From Prunus persica (Eukaryota > Streptophyta > Magnoliopsida > Rosales > Rosaceae): a DNA stretch of 64,000 nt. The notes beneath the pieces were generated by a model that did no database searches, was not told where the DNA came from, and was given only the letters and a program-made list of their open reading frames with translations. The stretch is taken from assembly GCF_000346465.2 (NCBI RefSeq), contig NC_034010.1, positions 11,434,558-11,498,557 on the forward strand, in the 5' to 3' direction. Below are positions 1-10,853 of this stretch, in pieces (the first letter of the stretch is position 1; every line of letters starts with the position of its first letter). The position numbers and the translations under genes were made by a program.

Positions 1-1160
1 AACAAAAAACGACGGCTTTTGACTTTATTACGTCGTTGGAAAAGTATTACACATCGGTTACGCAATTTGTATGTTGGTTTTTTTTTTAATTTAAGAAAAC
101 CTCAACAAATTTTTACATTATATATTATAGACAAAATTTGTACATTATACATAAATATCAAGTGTTCAATAATTCCCCTATTTCAGGTGAAGGCAAACAA
201 ACTCTGCCCATTCATTCCGGACTTCATCAATTGCTTCTTGGGGGTATGGCGCTTCCTGTTTTCCCTTCGCATACTGCATAAACAATGACTATTAGGGTTT
301 ATAAATAAAAAGAAATTCAATCACAGACGACGATATTTTTCATAACCGACGTACTATATCTATTCAACGACGGTAATTTACATAACCGTCGTTGATAATA
401 CAAAAAACGATGTAAAATGTATGAAGGTAATTTCTTCTTACCTTCTTCTCAAACCCCAAGGAAGGATCCATGATGATGTCCCTCATGAAGCGCATCACAT
501 AATACCCGCATTCGACATTGCTGGGTTGCTTTGGTGTGCCTGACAGAGTTTTCCAAATGACTGCCTTACGGCCTGGTCTGGCTATGTGAGAATTATAAAT
601 TTTTATAGCACTGTTCACAATGTTTTTGGCCTCTTCATCGACCACACGATTTCCTGGCAGAGGATCTAGAAAATAGACGGTTTCTCTCTTTGCTCTTACA
701 ATCAGCAAGATCCAATGACGGCTGCACAAAATTAATATAAAAACGACGGTTATTTACAAAAACGACGTATTATAATATTTCATACGACGAAATAAAGTAG
801 CAATCGACGACATTATACATTTATCACGACGATAAATAACTACCGACGTGGTTAGTAGTTTCAAACGACTCAATAAAATAAAACACCGACGTAGTTAGTT
901 TATACGCTGTCATTTATTGAAAATCATAAAAACAAAATCCTGTTAAGGAGACTAACCCTGGATTGTAAGGCATCAGGAAAATCTGTTCACCGTCAGTCCT
1001 CTGAAGTCGAGCTGCTAGTAGGCGTGATCTGTCAGCTATTGTGCCAGAGCTGGCACTAACTGTAGCAGGGTCGATAAAGCCAACCATGCTGCACATATTT
1101 GCTCGTTTCAAAACATCGTGTAAGTACCTAAATATATAAAATAATATAAACAAGTCAGCA

Positions 1161-1541
1161 CAAAAAAACACACGACGGTTATGTATAACAAAACGACGTA
1201 TTATAAAATTTCACACGACGTACTGAAATAGACAACGACGTTATAATATATTTATCACGACGGTACATACTAACGACGTGGTTAGTTAGTTAAGACGATG
1301 CAATAAATAAACCAACGACGTATTATTTTAGAATGACAAACCTCATATATACAAAAAAACACACGACGGTTATGTATAACAAAACGACGTATTATAAAAT
1401 TTCACACGACGTACTGAAATAGACAACGACGTTATAATATATTTATCACGACGGTACATACTAACGACGTGGTTAGTTGGTTAAGACGACGCAATAAATA
1501 AACCAACGACGTATTATTTTAGAATGACAAACCTCCTATAT
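1161..1541. repeat. 191-bp tandem duplication inside an intron of the CACTA gene
   Basis: Two nearly identical copies (about 1161..1351 and 1352..1541, period 191) each carry five to seven CGACG motifs and end with the sequence around the exon-4 splice donor, so a decoy donor now lies inside the intron. The few differences between copies indicate a recent duplication. Confidence 0.9.
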
Positions 1542-2904
1542 ACAGCAATGACAGTGGCTCCTATTTCTTCCATGCCTGCAAATTGTGTAATATCTTCAGG
1601 CAGGAGGAAGGTATCGCGCTCTAGACCAAACACCTCCTTATCAATTGTAAAGTGCAGGGTCTTATCCTGAGGCACGAGTATCGTTTCCACATAACGACAA
1701 AGGGATTTTAAAGAAGATGGCGCCTCCATATTTGAATAATCAACAACTTTAATAACTTGTTTAAAGAAATAAAAAAAATGACGTGGTAATTCAATAAAAA
1801 CGACGGTTTAAGGAATAAAACGTCGTCTGAAAAGAATTTAAACGACGGTGAAGAAACCGTCGTGGTGAATAATTTATTACGTCTTAGAAAAAAATTCCGC
1901 CGTCTAAGTTGTAAACAAACGACGGTTTAAAGAAAAATATCGACGTCTGGAATTTTAAAAAATAAATAAATAAGGCAAAGTTATGTGAACATACCTGGTC
2001 GTCATCTTCTTTCTCCTTTTCATCTTGTTTTTCTTCTTTCTTCTCTTCATCTATTACGTCGGGAATGACTAACTCCGTCGTCTAAAAACCACAAAGTTTT
2101 AAAAATAACGACGTTTAATGGCGTGTAAAACAAGTAAACTAAATACGACGTGGTATTGAAATACAAACGACGGTTTATTTTTAAAATCGTCGTGGTATGT
2201 ATTTCAAACGACGGTTTTATTAATAATAATGACGTCTAATGGTTTTTTAAAAAACAGGGAATTCAAAGTTCAGATATGTTACCTTTTCTTCCTGATGTTT
2301 CCCATTTTTGGCAGTATCATCCTCAAAATGCTGGGATCTCACATCACCTCCAGAGCAGCTTGCTTTGTCAGACATTGGATTTTTGGGACTTTGGCTAATT
2401 CTGGGTTTAAGCATGCGTGGATCAAAATTGGGAATTAATTGGGAAAGCTGACTCAGGAAATGCTCCCTCTCAGCCTCTACCAATTGTTTCGTTCTAGCCT
2501 CCATCCTTAAAGCCTCTTCCCTTGCCTTAGCTTCCATCTTTTTAGTCTTTTCTTGAAGGAGAACTCTTAAACTGTCCTTCAAACGGTCGTCAAAGCTCAC
2601 TCTTTGTGGTTTGGGTAAATTGAAATATTGCCTTGGTGAGATCCCAGCACCTACTCCTCTCACTCTGCCTGGATGCTCGGGGCCCAAAGCCATGGTCAGC
2701 ACATCATTGCTGCCATAAACAGTGACTTTGCCTTCCGAGACTTGTTTTTGCAATTCATCCTAAAACAAAGATATATAAAAAAGTAAGAACAAAAACACAC
2801 GACGGTTATTTATATACAAACGACGTATTATATAATTTCACACGACGCAATAACATATAAATCGACGTTATTATAATTTATCACGACGGAGTTATACCGA
2901 CGTG

Positions 2905-3190
2905 GTTAGTTTTTAAAACAACGAAATGAATAAACCACCGACGTCTTATGCTTTATTTACAGATAACAGAGGGATGATTCAATATTCACACCTTTAACGA
3001 CCTTGTTTAAAACATTTCGACGTAGTAATTCAATACAAACGACGCGAAAATGAACCACCGACATCTTATGCTATAATTACAGAAAACAGAGTAGTGATTC
3101 CTGATTTAGACCTTTAACGACGTTTTTTAAAAAATTTCGACGTGGTAATATCATTCACACGACGCAAAAAATAACATAAGACGTAATAAG
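2905..3190. repeat. Degenerate tandem repeat with CGACG motifs in a CACTA intron
   Basis: Three diverged units of about 115 bp share the phrases ccgacgtcttatgct, ttacagaaaacagag and cctttaacgacg. The copies are older than the 191-bp duplication, which shows that intron growth by motif-block duplication is a repeated process in this element. Confidence 0.65.
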
Positions 3191-4361
3191 AATTATTCAC
3201 AGTTTAATAAAAATTTAAAACAAAGTGAGTAGGCTTACAATTAATTTTGCTTTCTCTGCCACCTTTGGATCCGGGATGTTACCATGTTTGTCCTGTCTAG
3301 CTCTCTTCCATAAGGTAGATCGATCAATTTCTACCCCAGGCATGGTTTCCTCCAATTGATCCTCCAAACCAGCATATCCTTTTCAAGACAATCGATGATT
3401 GTACTCAAGTTTCTCCCTAATCTGTGCACGTTGAGAATGCACAGACTCAAAATCTTTGGATAACCTTGAAGCTACAAAGGCATCCCATTGTGCTTTCTCT
3501 ATGAATTTATATGTTTCATGGGGTTGGCTTAATCTCTCCCTGTCATTGGTGTATGGAAGGATATGATGCCTCGTTAGTGTAGACTTGAAATCCTTCCATT
3601 TCTTGGCAGCAGAAGCTAACACAGAGCTCTTGCCCCCTTGACCTACCACAAAAGCAATGTCAACTGCTTCCCAAATCTGCTCCTTTATATCCTTGGGGAT
3701 TTCAGCCCATTTCATGTCCACAAGTGGAACTCTGGAGCGTGCCAACACACCAATGTAGGACTGCATCTCACTATGTGCTTGGCCAATTCCTTTCCCCCTT
3801 TTATTGTACTCAACAATTGGCCTCAGTTTCTGAAGTTTTCTCTTCACAACACGAGGCATTGTGCTCATACCTCGACCAGACTTTGAATCATCAGAGATTG
3901 TTGTCGTGCTGGTTGGTTCTGTCTCAGCAGATGATGAAGCAAACTTCATCTTCTTCGAAGGCTTCACTTGAGGAGGTACCATTCCAAGCTCCTTACCTCC
4001 ATTTTTCTTGGAGCCAGAATCCTTACTTTGGTCTTGGTGAGAAACCATTTTTACAGACAAAACTGCAAGTGAAAATATTTCAGGAAAAGATTAAGAACAC
4101 AAACGACGGTTATTAATAAAATACGACGTATGATATGATTTTAAACAACGCAATGAAATAATCTCAGACGTAATAAATGTTTAAAACCAAGGTAATTAAA
4201 CAACGACGAAATAATTAACTATAAACGACGTGATAATTAACTATAAACGACGAAATATTTATATAACGTCGTGGTATTGATGTTCACACGACGTCAGTAG
4301 TAATATACCGTCGTCTATATAAGGATCCAAAACCCTTCTTTCTTTCTCTGTGAATGTTTGA

Positions 4362-4613
4362 TTGCAGATTTGATTTTTCTGAACCATGGTTTTTGTTTTC
4401 TAATTTGATAAAATACAAGGCCAAGAAAGAAAGTTTTGGAATCTTATATAGACGACGGTATTTTAATATGACGTCGTGGTATTAACATTCACACGACGTA
4501 AAACAATAAGATACTGTCGTCTATATTAGATACCAACCCTACTTTCTTTTTCTTTATATTTTATCAAATTAGGGAAAAACAAAAACCATTGTTCAGAGAA
4601 ATCAAACCTGCAA
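4362..4613. repeat. Inverted repeat, arms about 54 bp, upstream of the CACTA gene
   Basis: The arm at 4362..4415 (starts ttgcagatttgatttttc) is the imperfect reverse complement of 4557..4613 (ends gaaatcaaacctgcaa). The flanks are also directly repeated: the phrase ccgtcgtctatat plus a ctttcttt tract occurs at about 4309..4350 and 4505..4555. A third related piece lies near 4770..4820. Arms and spacer could fold into a long hairpin in a transcript from either strand. Confidence 0.75.
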
Positions 4614-5514
4614 TTAAACAAGCAAATAAAAAAAAGACTATAATTTTAAAAACAACTTTGTCAATTTTCAGACGACGCTAGAACGACTGACGAACCGTCG
4701 TGGTCTACATATTTAACCACGTAAATAAGAAGCTACCGTCGTCTTATTTAGTTGAGGTAGTTGTCTTCAAAGTTGGAAACTTTCCCTCTTTGTCTGTATA
4801 TTTTATCGAACTTGGAAAGAAGTAAAATGATTTTGGCCAGAAAAAAGGTAAAAAGATTTTTCAAACAAAAAACGTATGAGCATGCAAAACAGCAACCAAA
4901 ATAGTGAAAATGAAAGCTTACCTTTTGCGTGCAATGAAAGCAAGAGGAAGATTATGTTTAAGTTCAGAGACGACGAAGAAGACGAGAGGAAGACGATGAG
5001 ATACTCTGACAGTGCTCTGACAAGGAAAAAAGTCTAAAAGTTTTCTCTGGGAGATTGAAATTTTTAATCGGGTTTGGAAACAGCGCATGTGTATGTCAGG
5101 TAGACGAAAAGTTGCTTACATATAAAACCATTTCAAAAAAATAATACGGCGGTTACATATAACCACGACGTATAAATTACAAAATACGACGGTACATTTA
5201 ACTTCGGACGTGGTAAATAAATACGACAGTAGTGTTGTAGGTACCGTCGTAGTAAACTCAAAAATTAAAGTACATAAGTAATAACTCGCGTCATGGTAGA
5301 TTATTTAACACGTCGTTTTTATTAATGTACCGACGTGGATTTCTGTAATATACGTCGATAATACCGACGTTGATTTTACAATTTAAACGGCGGTTTTTTT
5401 GTAAGGACCGCCGTTGGTTTTAAAAATTTATTCTATAAATTTGTCGCTTTCATTCATTTTCGGTTTACATTTAGGGTTCCAAGTTCTTCCTCTCTCAGTC
5501 TCTCACGTCTCAAA

Positions 5515-5908
5515 GACAATAATTTGGATGTCTTTCTCAAAGAGAAATTGAGCTTACTCGCATCAAATATATGTCCACAAGAAGAAGCTTGTCAACTAGC
5601 CTTCTCACTTCCTTGATCAAGCCTGATAGGACACTTAGTGCTTCTGAATACTCCTTGCTTTCCATCAAAAGAGATGCAAGCCTGGCCTCCACTCGCTGTC
5701 GAAGGAAAGTTCGCTTCTCAGGGAAATCTGCTTGATTTTCTTGGCTAAGAAGATCCGTCAGATTTGTGATAGCCTCTTCCTTTATCCGTAGAGCTTCAGA
5801 AGAAGAAGATGGGTTTCAAGAATGCGATAAAGAATAGAAATGGCTTCAGATGGCCTCTAAAGCATGAGCAATCGAATCAGTAGTTGCTGGGAGATATGAT
5901 GAAGACAT
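5515..5908 (-). pseudogene. RPN6: Captured fragment of 26S proteasome lid subunit RPN6 (PSMD11) gene
   Basis: Reading from an ATG at 5908 on -, the translation begins MSSSYLPATTDSIAHALEA. It continues after a damaged stretch with SSSSEALRIKEEAITNLTDL, then EKRTFLRQRVEARLASLLM and KEYSEALSVLSGLIKEVRR, and, after a frameshift near 5550, SKLNFSLRK. These are the N-terminal segments of the plant RPN6/PSMD11 family in the right order, but roughly 60-70 residues of the family sequence between the LTDLL and EKRTF blocks are missing and no intron remains at the join. RPN6 is a scaffold subunit of the proteasome lid. This stretch has no CGACG motifs, unlike the DNA on both sides. It is a transduplicated host-gene fragment in the CACTA 5' region, with stops and frameshifts, so it does not encode a working subunit. 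Confidence 0.88.
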
Positions 5909-6086
5909 TGTCAATGCTTTGAACTATACAAGTCCTGCAGAAAGATAAAGGACCAAACTGTTAAAGAAACTGAAACAACGGCGGTTTTCTGTTCTACCGT
6001 CGTCTTTTCTCGTCGTCTATATTAAGGTAAGATGGCGGTAGATTTATAATTACCGACGTATATTATTTTGTTAAACGTCGTTAAGT

Positions 6087-6590
6087 GTACTACAACCGAC
6101 GTGGATTTTATTTTTAAATTATAAATAGAGTTTTTTTTCCCGAATTCTTTCAGTTTTAGTTTTCAATTACAAAGCGTGATAAATAGATTTTTCTTTCCCG
6201 AGGAAATTTAAAATGAGGGAAATTAATGTTCTTGAATTTGTAAACTAACACGATGCAATATTACTAACCCGAGGAAATTATAAATAGATTTTGCTTTCCC
6301 GAATAAATTTTAAATTAATTCAGTTTGAAACAACGACGGTTTTTTGTTATGCCGTCGTTTTTAACTAACACGACGCAATATTTGTTTTGCGACGTGGAAT
6401 ATTTTCATTTAACGTCGTTATGTTTAATATAACCGACGTGGATTTGAATTTTTAAATTATGAATAGAATTTTTTTTCCCGTGACCTTTCAGTTTATTTTT
6501 CAATTACAGTGCGTTATAAATAGATTTTTTTTTTCCGGAGGAAATTTAAAATGAAGGAAATTAATGTTCTGGAATATGTAAAGTTTCTTT
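6087..6590. repeat. Direct duplication (period about 350 bp) near the CACTA right end
   Basis: About 6090..6240 and 6436..6590 share tttcaattac, cgttataaatagattttt, gaggaaatttaaaatga and ggaaattaatgttct in order. A shorter third piece is at 6268..6312. A further small direct duplication, aaattgtctctctgatta, occurs near 6757 and 6848. Confidence 0.7.
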
Positions 6591-7590
6591 TTTGGAGGAC
6601 AGATTTAAATAAAATAAGAATATAAAAACAACGACTGTTTTTTTATTACTGTCGTCGTTTTTCGTCGTCTTAAGTAAGACTAAGACGACGTAATATATTT
6701 GTTTAGCGACGTTGATTTGTTTTTTAAACGTCGTTAGGTATAATATAACCGTCGTTGAAAATTGTCTCTCTGATTACAAATTTACAACGACGTTAGGTAT
6801 AATATTTGTAGATACACAAACGCACACACATCATCAACTTCCAAAAAATTGTCTCTCTGATTGCAAATCTGTGTCATCTGTTAAGATTATGATGTGGAAC
6901 AGAGTTCCATCTGGTAAGATTTCGTAACCCTTGGGATCTCAGACAAATCTGATTATGTCGGCGGTTTTCTATATAAACCGTCGTGGTTATTTCAATTCTT
7001 GTCATTAAGTAGATCTACCGACGTAGGATAAGAAAATCAAAGAAAAAAATTGTTAACAAAAATTCTTATTAAAACGACGGTTAAAATTAAAGGTACGACG
7101 TATAAAATGAATAAATACGACGTTAAATTTTATTGTACGATTTAAAGATAACGTCGTAGAACTATACGAGAATGACGTCCATATATTTATATTTTTCGTC
7201 GTTGTACATTAATTTAATACGGCGATATTTTGTATTTTAAAGCCGTGGATTTGTTTGTAATTATACGGCGTCTTATACGAAAACCTCGTCGTGTTATTTT
7301 ATGAGTAAAAACGGCGGTTTTTATTGAAATCGTCGTCTTTACTTTCTACGTCGGTCAATTCATAACTTCTGCCGTTCTTTGTTGGCATTGATTTTACACT
7401 GCGGAAATCTGTTTCAAATAGACGTCGGTTGTTTAATTATGTACGTCGTTGTTTTTGAACAGCCATTTGAATCTCCATTTTTTAGTTGTCTAAGGTTGTA
7501 TTACACGACGGTGTTTTTAGAACCGTCGTCTTTTTAAAAACCACGACAGTTTTCACTTAGACCGTCGTTGTTTTCTGGTCGTCTTTTTCA

Positions 7591-7605
7591 CTTTTTGTAG
7601 TAGTG
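7591..7605 (-). repeat. CACTA terminal inverted repeat (right end)
   Basis: On the - strand this reads CACTACTACAAAAAG, followed inward by a CGACG-type motif. It fixes the element boundary at 7605; the mate is outside the window. Confidence 0.85.
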
Positions 7606-7610
7606 TTGTG

Positions 7611-8640
7611 GACCTTGGAGATGTAAAATGGGCAATTATTCTTGTAAATGCAATGGTTTATAACATTAAGGACTTGTGTTACAGTGCTTTGGACGTAAGC
7701 TTTCCATAAACTTTTAACGCAGATCCTTAATCTCGTACATTACAAGATTTGAGTTCTCAATTATGATTTTTTGCACCATGATTACAAGTTTGAGGTTCTT
7801 CCTTATCCATAGCGTTGTAATATCTTAATTTACAGTTGAAAGGATCCCTCTTACAATGATAAGGTAAAGGTAGACTTTGGAGAAGTAAACGTGGTCCTTA
7901 TTCTCGTAAACACAAGGGTTTACAATATTAAGGACCTCTTTTACAATGTTTTGGACTTGCATGTTCCATAAACTTATAAAGTATATCCATAAAATTGTAA
8001 TATCATAAATTACAATAGAAAGGATCTCTATTACAAATTTAAGGTAATGATGGACCTTAGAGATGTAAAATTGGTACTTATTCTTGTAAATGCAATGGTT
8101 TATAACATTAAGGACTCGTATTAAAGTGCTTTGGATGCAAGCTTTTCATAAACTCGTAACGCAAATCCTTAATCTCTTACATTACAAGATTTGGGTTCTC
8201 ATTTATGATTTTTTGCACCATGATTACAAGTTTGAGGTTCTTCCTTATCCCTAGCGTTGTAATATCCTGATTTACAATTGAAAGGATCCCTCTTACAATG
8301 ATAAGGTAAGGATAGACTTTAACTTTGTAAATGTGGTCCTTATTCTTGTAAACACAAGGGTTTACAATATTACGAACCTCTTTTACAATGTTTTGGACCT
8401 CCATGTTCCATAAACTTGTAACGTGTATCCATAAATTTGTAATATAATAATTTACCCTTAATCTCGTAGATTATAAGATTTGGGTTCTCATTTACGCGTT
8501 TTTGCACTACGATTACAACTTTAAGGTTCTTTATAATCCATAATCTTGTAATGTTATAATTTACATTAGAAATGATCTATCTTACCATATTAAGGTAATG
8601 GTGAATCTTGGAGAAGTAAATTAGGTCCTTATTGCACACT
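7611..8640. repeat. Decayed tandem repeat array, about 442-bp period with related half-units
   Basis: The phrase starting gaccttggagatgtaaaat at 7611 recurs at 8053. A related half-unit (agactttggagaagtaaa, then cttattctcgtaaacacaag) begins near 7870 and again near 8312, and a worn fifth piece begins near 8590. Repeated words include aatgcaatggtttataac, cataaacttgtaa and ttacaatgttttgga. No long ORF or splice pattern is shared. The CACTA terminus abuts the first unit, so the element may have inserted into the array. Confidence 0.75.
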
Positions 8641-9880
8641 CAAGGCACCCTGAAGAGCATTGTTGGGACCAATATGAGTCGTTCTTGGTAGTCCTTCGCT
8701 CATTATACTCCCTCTAATCAAATAAAGTTCACCAAATTTTGACATGAAATACCTAAATATCTAAGCTGGTTAAGTGGACCTTGGAAGAGGTAATTAGAGA
8801 AAAATTCAATGGAAATTTCAAAAATTATGAGAAGATCATCATTACATAATTTAAACACTAGTATAAAGTTCAATAAAGAAACAATTTATAGATATTGAAA
8901 CTGACCCACGAAAATTTGGAATTTCAATCTAAAATTTCATACCAAGTGGATCTTGAGAGTTAATTCAATGAAAAAACTATAGCAGAATATAAAATCTAGA
9001 AAATATTAGGCTCAACAAGAAATACAAGAGAATTAAAAACAAAAAAACAAAATCAAGGAAAATGATATTTACTAGAGGGTGATGAGATGAGGTCCAAGAT
9101 TTGAATATACAGCAGTAACACATCATACTTGGGCTAAGATGAGATCGAAGATGGCGCGTGCAGTTTGCATCAAGCCGTCGTCACTATCAAGAGAGAAGAG
9201 AGTTGAGCAATCTATACATGGGAGGAAGACTCAGTCACCGTTGTCGAGAAATAGAGGAGTTGGCAGTTGAGATGGGTGGGTTTTTGGTCGTCATCGAGAG
9301 AGTGATAAAAGAGCAACTTTTCTGTTTCAGAAAAACAAATCTCAAATGAAATTAGGGATTAGGGTTGAGATGGATAGATATGTTAGGGTGTGGAGAGCAC
9401 CACCATAATCTTTTCTATTTCTTTTTATTTCTTTTTGTTTTTGAAATATAATATATATATATATATATAATATTACCTGCTACCTGTTGTGGCAGTTTTG
9501 AAAATTGGCGTATTGGTGCGCCAAATCCACTGTAGACGTTGCCCTAAGTACTAAAGTCCCCCACATTATATATCATGTTTCTTACAGTATCATCTCGTGA
9601 CATATTTATATATAATAATTTTTTTCATTGATAATTATGAAAAGAGAAATTTGAACTTTAGATATAATATTACTATAATAAGAGCCAGTTGATTAAAAAT
9701 CATCTCAAATTTTAACATGTAATATGCAATTGATTTATACTTTATGTTCTAATATTAATATGCATTGGAAACACTAATTAAGTCGACATGTAACGCAACC
9801 AAGTTGCCCATCACAGTCAATAAAAATCATCCACGATGCACCAAAGTGTCAACATCTTCCGTACATCACAGAGCCTCATC
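8641..9880. other. Intergenic stretch, no gene recognised
   Basis: AT-rich DNA with only short open frames and no recognisable domain. A G-richer patch at 9120..9350 has a short open frame on each strand, but nothing identifies it. A dinucleotide run (TA)n is at about 9446..9470. Confidence 0.5.
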
Positions 9881-10020
9881 TGCCAGGCCGAAGAGGTCAT
9901 GTATATGATGTAGCAGTGATGTTTAGGCATTCTAACCCCAAACCCATCTGCCAGTCATCTCTACCATTTCACAGAGTACTGAGCGACCCACCACCGCCTC
10001 ATGGTACCCAAGAAAGATTC

Positions 10021-10027
10021 TATAAGA
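10021..10027 (+). promoter_or_regulatory. Putative TATA box of the invertase gene
   Basis: tataaga lies about 65 bp before a plausible donor site of a 5'-UTR exon (gag|gttag at 10091/10092). It is the best TATA-like match upstream of the coding start. The assignment is inference from spacing only. Confidence 0.35.
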
Positions 10028-10051
10028 ATACACTGTCAGTAGTGAGCTTGG

Positions 10052-10853
10052 TTAGTTCTCTCAAGCTTTGTCCTTTGGAGACTCCTTTGAGGTTAGTTCT
10101 CTGTTCTTGAAAACCAATTAATTAATCAATTTCCATTCCATAATGCATGCATGTTTTGATGGGTTTGGATTATCAAGGGATTCAACTTGATTGGATCTTG
10201 AAGCATTCTACATCAGTTCTGGGATTTGTTTTCCGGGAATTGCTCTTCTTGCTTCGAACAAATTTGAGTATTTTCTTACATGCTAGTCTCATATCTGTTT
10301 GGTTGCTGAAGAAACAAGTGGAAATGAGAATCAAATTGAATCCATTGATTATTACCTTTTATTTGGCTTTACAGAAATCGAAAACCCACCTTTCATTTTG
10401 TTTGGTAAATTATTGAGATACCTAACTGCTGAAATTTGAAGGATTGGAAACATAGTAATATATTTGGTTTCCTACATTCTTTTGGAGCTTCGTTATAATG
10501 ATATGTATTATTGATTGTTATTGGGAAACTGGAGGGTTGTGAATTTTCCTGCTGTATGCAACAAACTTGGTTTGTAAACCACTTCTTAATTGTCAATTAT
10601 CATTCTATAAATTAATCTCATTTACAGTTCTTACTTGGGTGGTTGGAATATTTCTATTTGTTTTCATTGGATAGAGTAGTAAAGTAAGTGGGTTCTTATC
10701 CGTTATTGGTCACATGGGAGAGGTGGAAATAGATGATTACTGCCTCTTTGCAGATGATCAATGGTTCAAATCTGGTGGTTGAATTGCAGGGTGAGTGTTG
10801 AGCACTAAACTAACCATTGGGTCACTGTCTGTCAAGTGCTCAAATCTGTGGAA
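10052..10853 (+). other. Inferred 5' UTR of the invertase gene with one intron (10092..10789)
   Basis: A donor-like gag|gttagt at 10091/10092 and an acceptor ttgcag ending at 10789 would give a short noncoding first exon and a second exon holding the start codon. Open frames inside the interval are short and resemble nothing. A 5'-UTR intron is plausible for this family but not proven here. Confidence 0.4.

Larger units (their letters stand above)
178..4060 (-). pseudogene. CACTA second-ORF protein (plant transposase Ptta/En/Spm-like N-terminal part, Ulp1-type cysteine protease C-terminal part)
   Basis: Seven exons can be read on the - strand: 4060..3239, 2759..2283, 2081..1995, about 1746..1533, 1127..957, 721..442 and 273..178 (stop). 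The first exon starts at a good ATG and has a basic, low-complexity N-terminus, then a W-rich region seen in plant En/Spm-associated proteins. Exon 2 is a charged coiled coil and exon 3 is a short K/E/D-rich acidic stretch. Exons 5-7 form a C48 (Ulp1/SENP) peptidase: the triad is visible as GRHW, LDPL and ECGYYVMRF. Exon joins 4/5 (AG|G), 5/6 (GG|C) and 6/7 are in phase; the join into exon 4 is off by one base, so its acceptor is uncertain or an indel exists. An in-frame TGA at 3383..3385 (ancestral CGA likely) interrupts exon 1. Ulp1 family members cleave SUMO-like modifiers, but the role in CACTA elements is not established. The gene is probably inactive, but only lightly damaged. Confidence 0.8.
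1..7605 (-). mobile_element. CACTA (En/Spm) DNA transposon, right-hand part; left end lies outside the window
   Basis: The right border is the sequence ctttttgtagtagtg at 7591..7605, which on the - strand is the classic CACTA terminus CACTACTACAAAAAG. Inside it, noncoding DNA is filled with CGACG/CGTCG motifs, often extended to ACGACGGT or ACCGTCGT, roughly one per 40-60 bp and far more than a hundred by eye. Subterminal motif arrays of this kind are a known CACTA hallmark and are thought to bind the element's regulatory protein. The only recognisable element gene runs on - and ends at 178, so the other terminus, and possibly the main tnp2-type transposase gene, must lie left of base 1. The 3-bp target duplication would be ttg (7606..7608) but cannot be verified here. 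Motif-free patches mark exons and captured DNA. Confidence 0.88.

Noticed and set aside
3638..4116. Open + strand frames opposite the first CACTA exon
   Set aside because: They are shadows of the - strand exon, which has the better start, domain pattern and splice sites.
1..7600. Regularly spaced short CGACG repeats resembling a CRISPR array or satellite
   Set aside because: Spacing and spacer length are irregular, both orientations occur, and the DNA is eukaryotic with a CACTA terminus and gene; they are transposon motifs.
9158..9349. Possible host exon in a GC-richer patch
   Set aside because: Short, no recognisable domain, no splice partners found on either strand.
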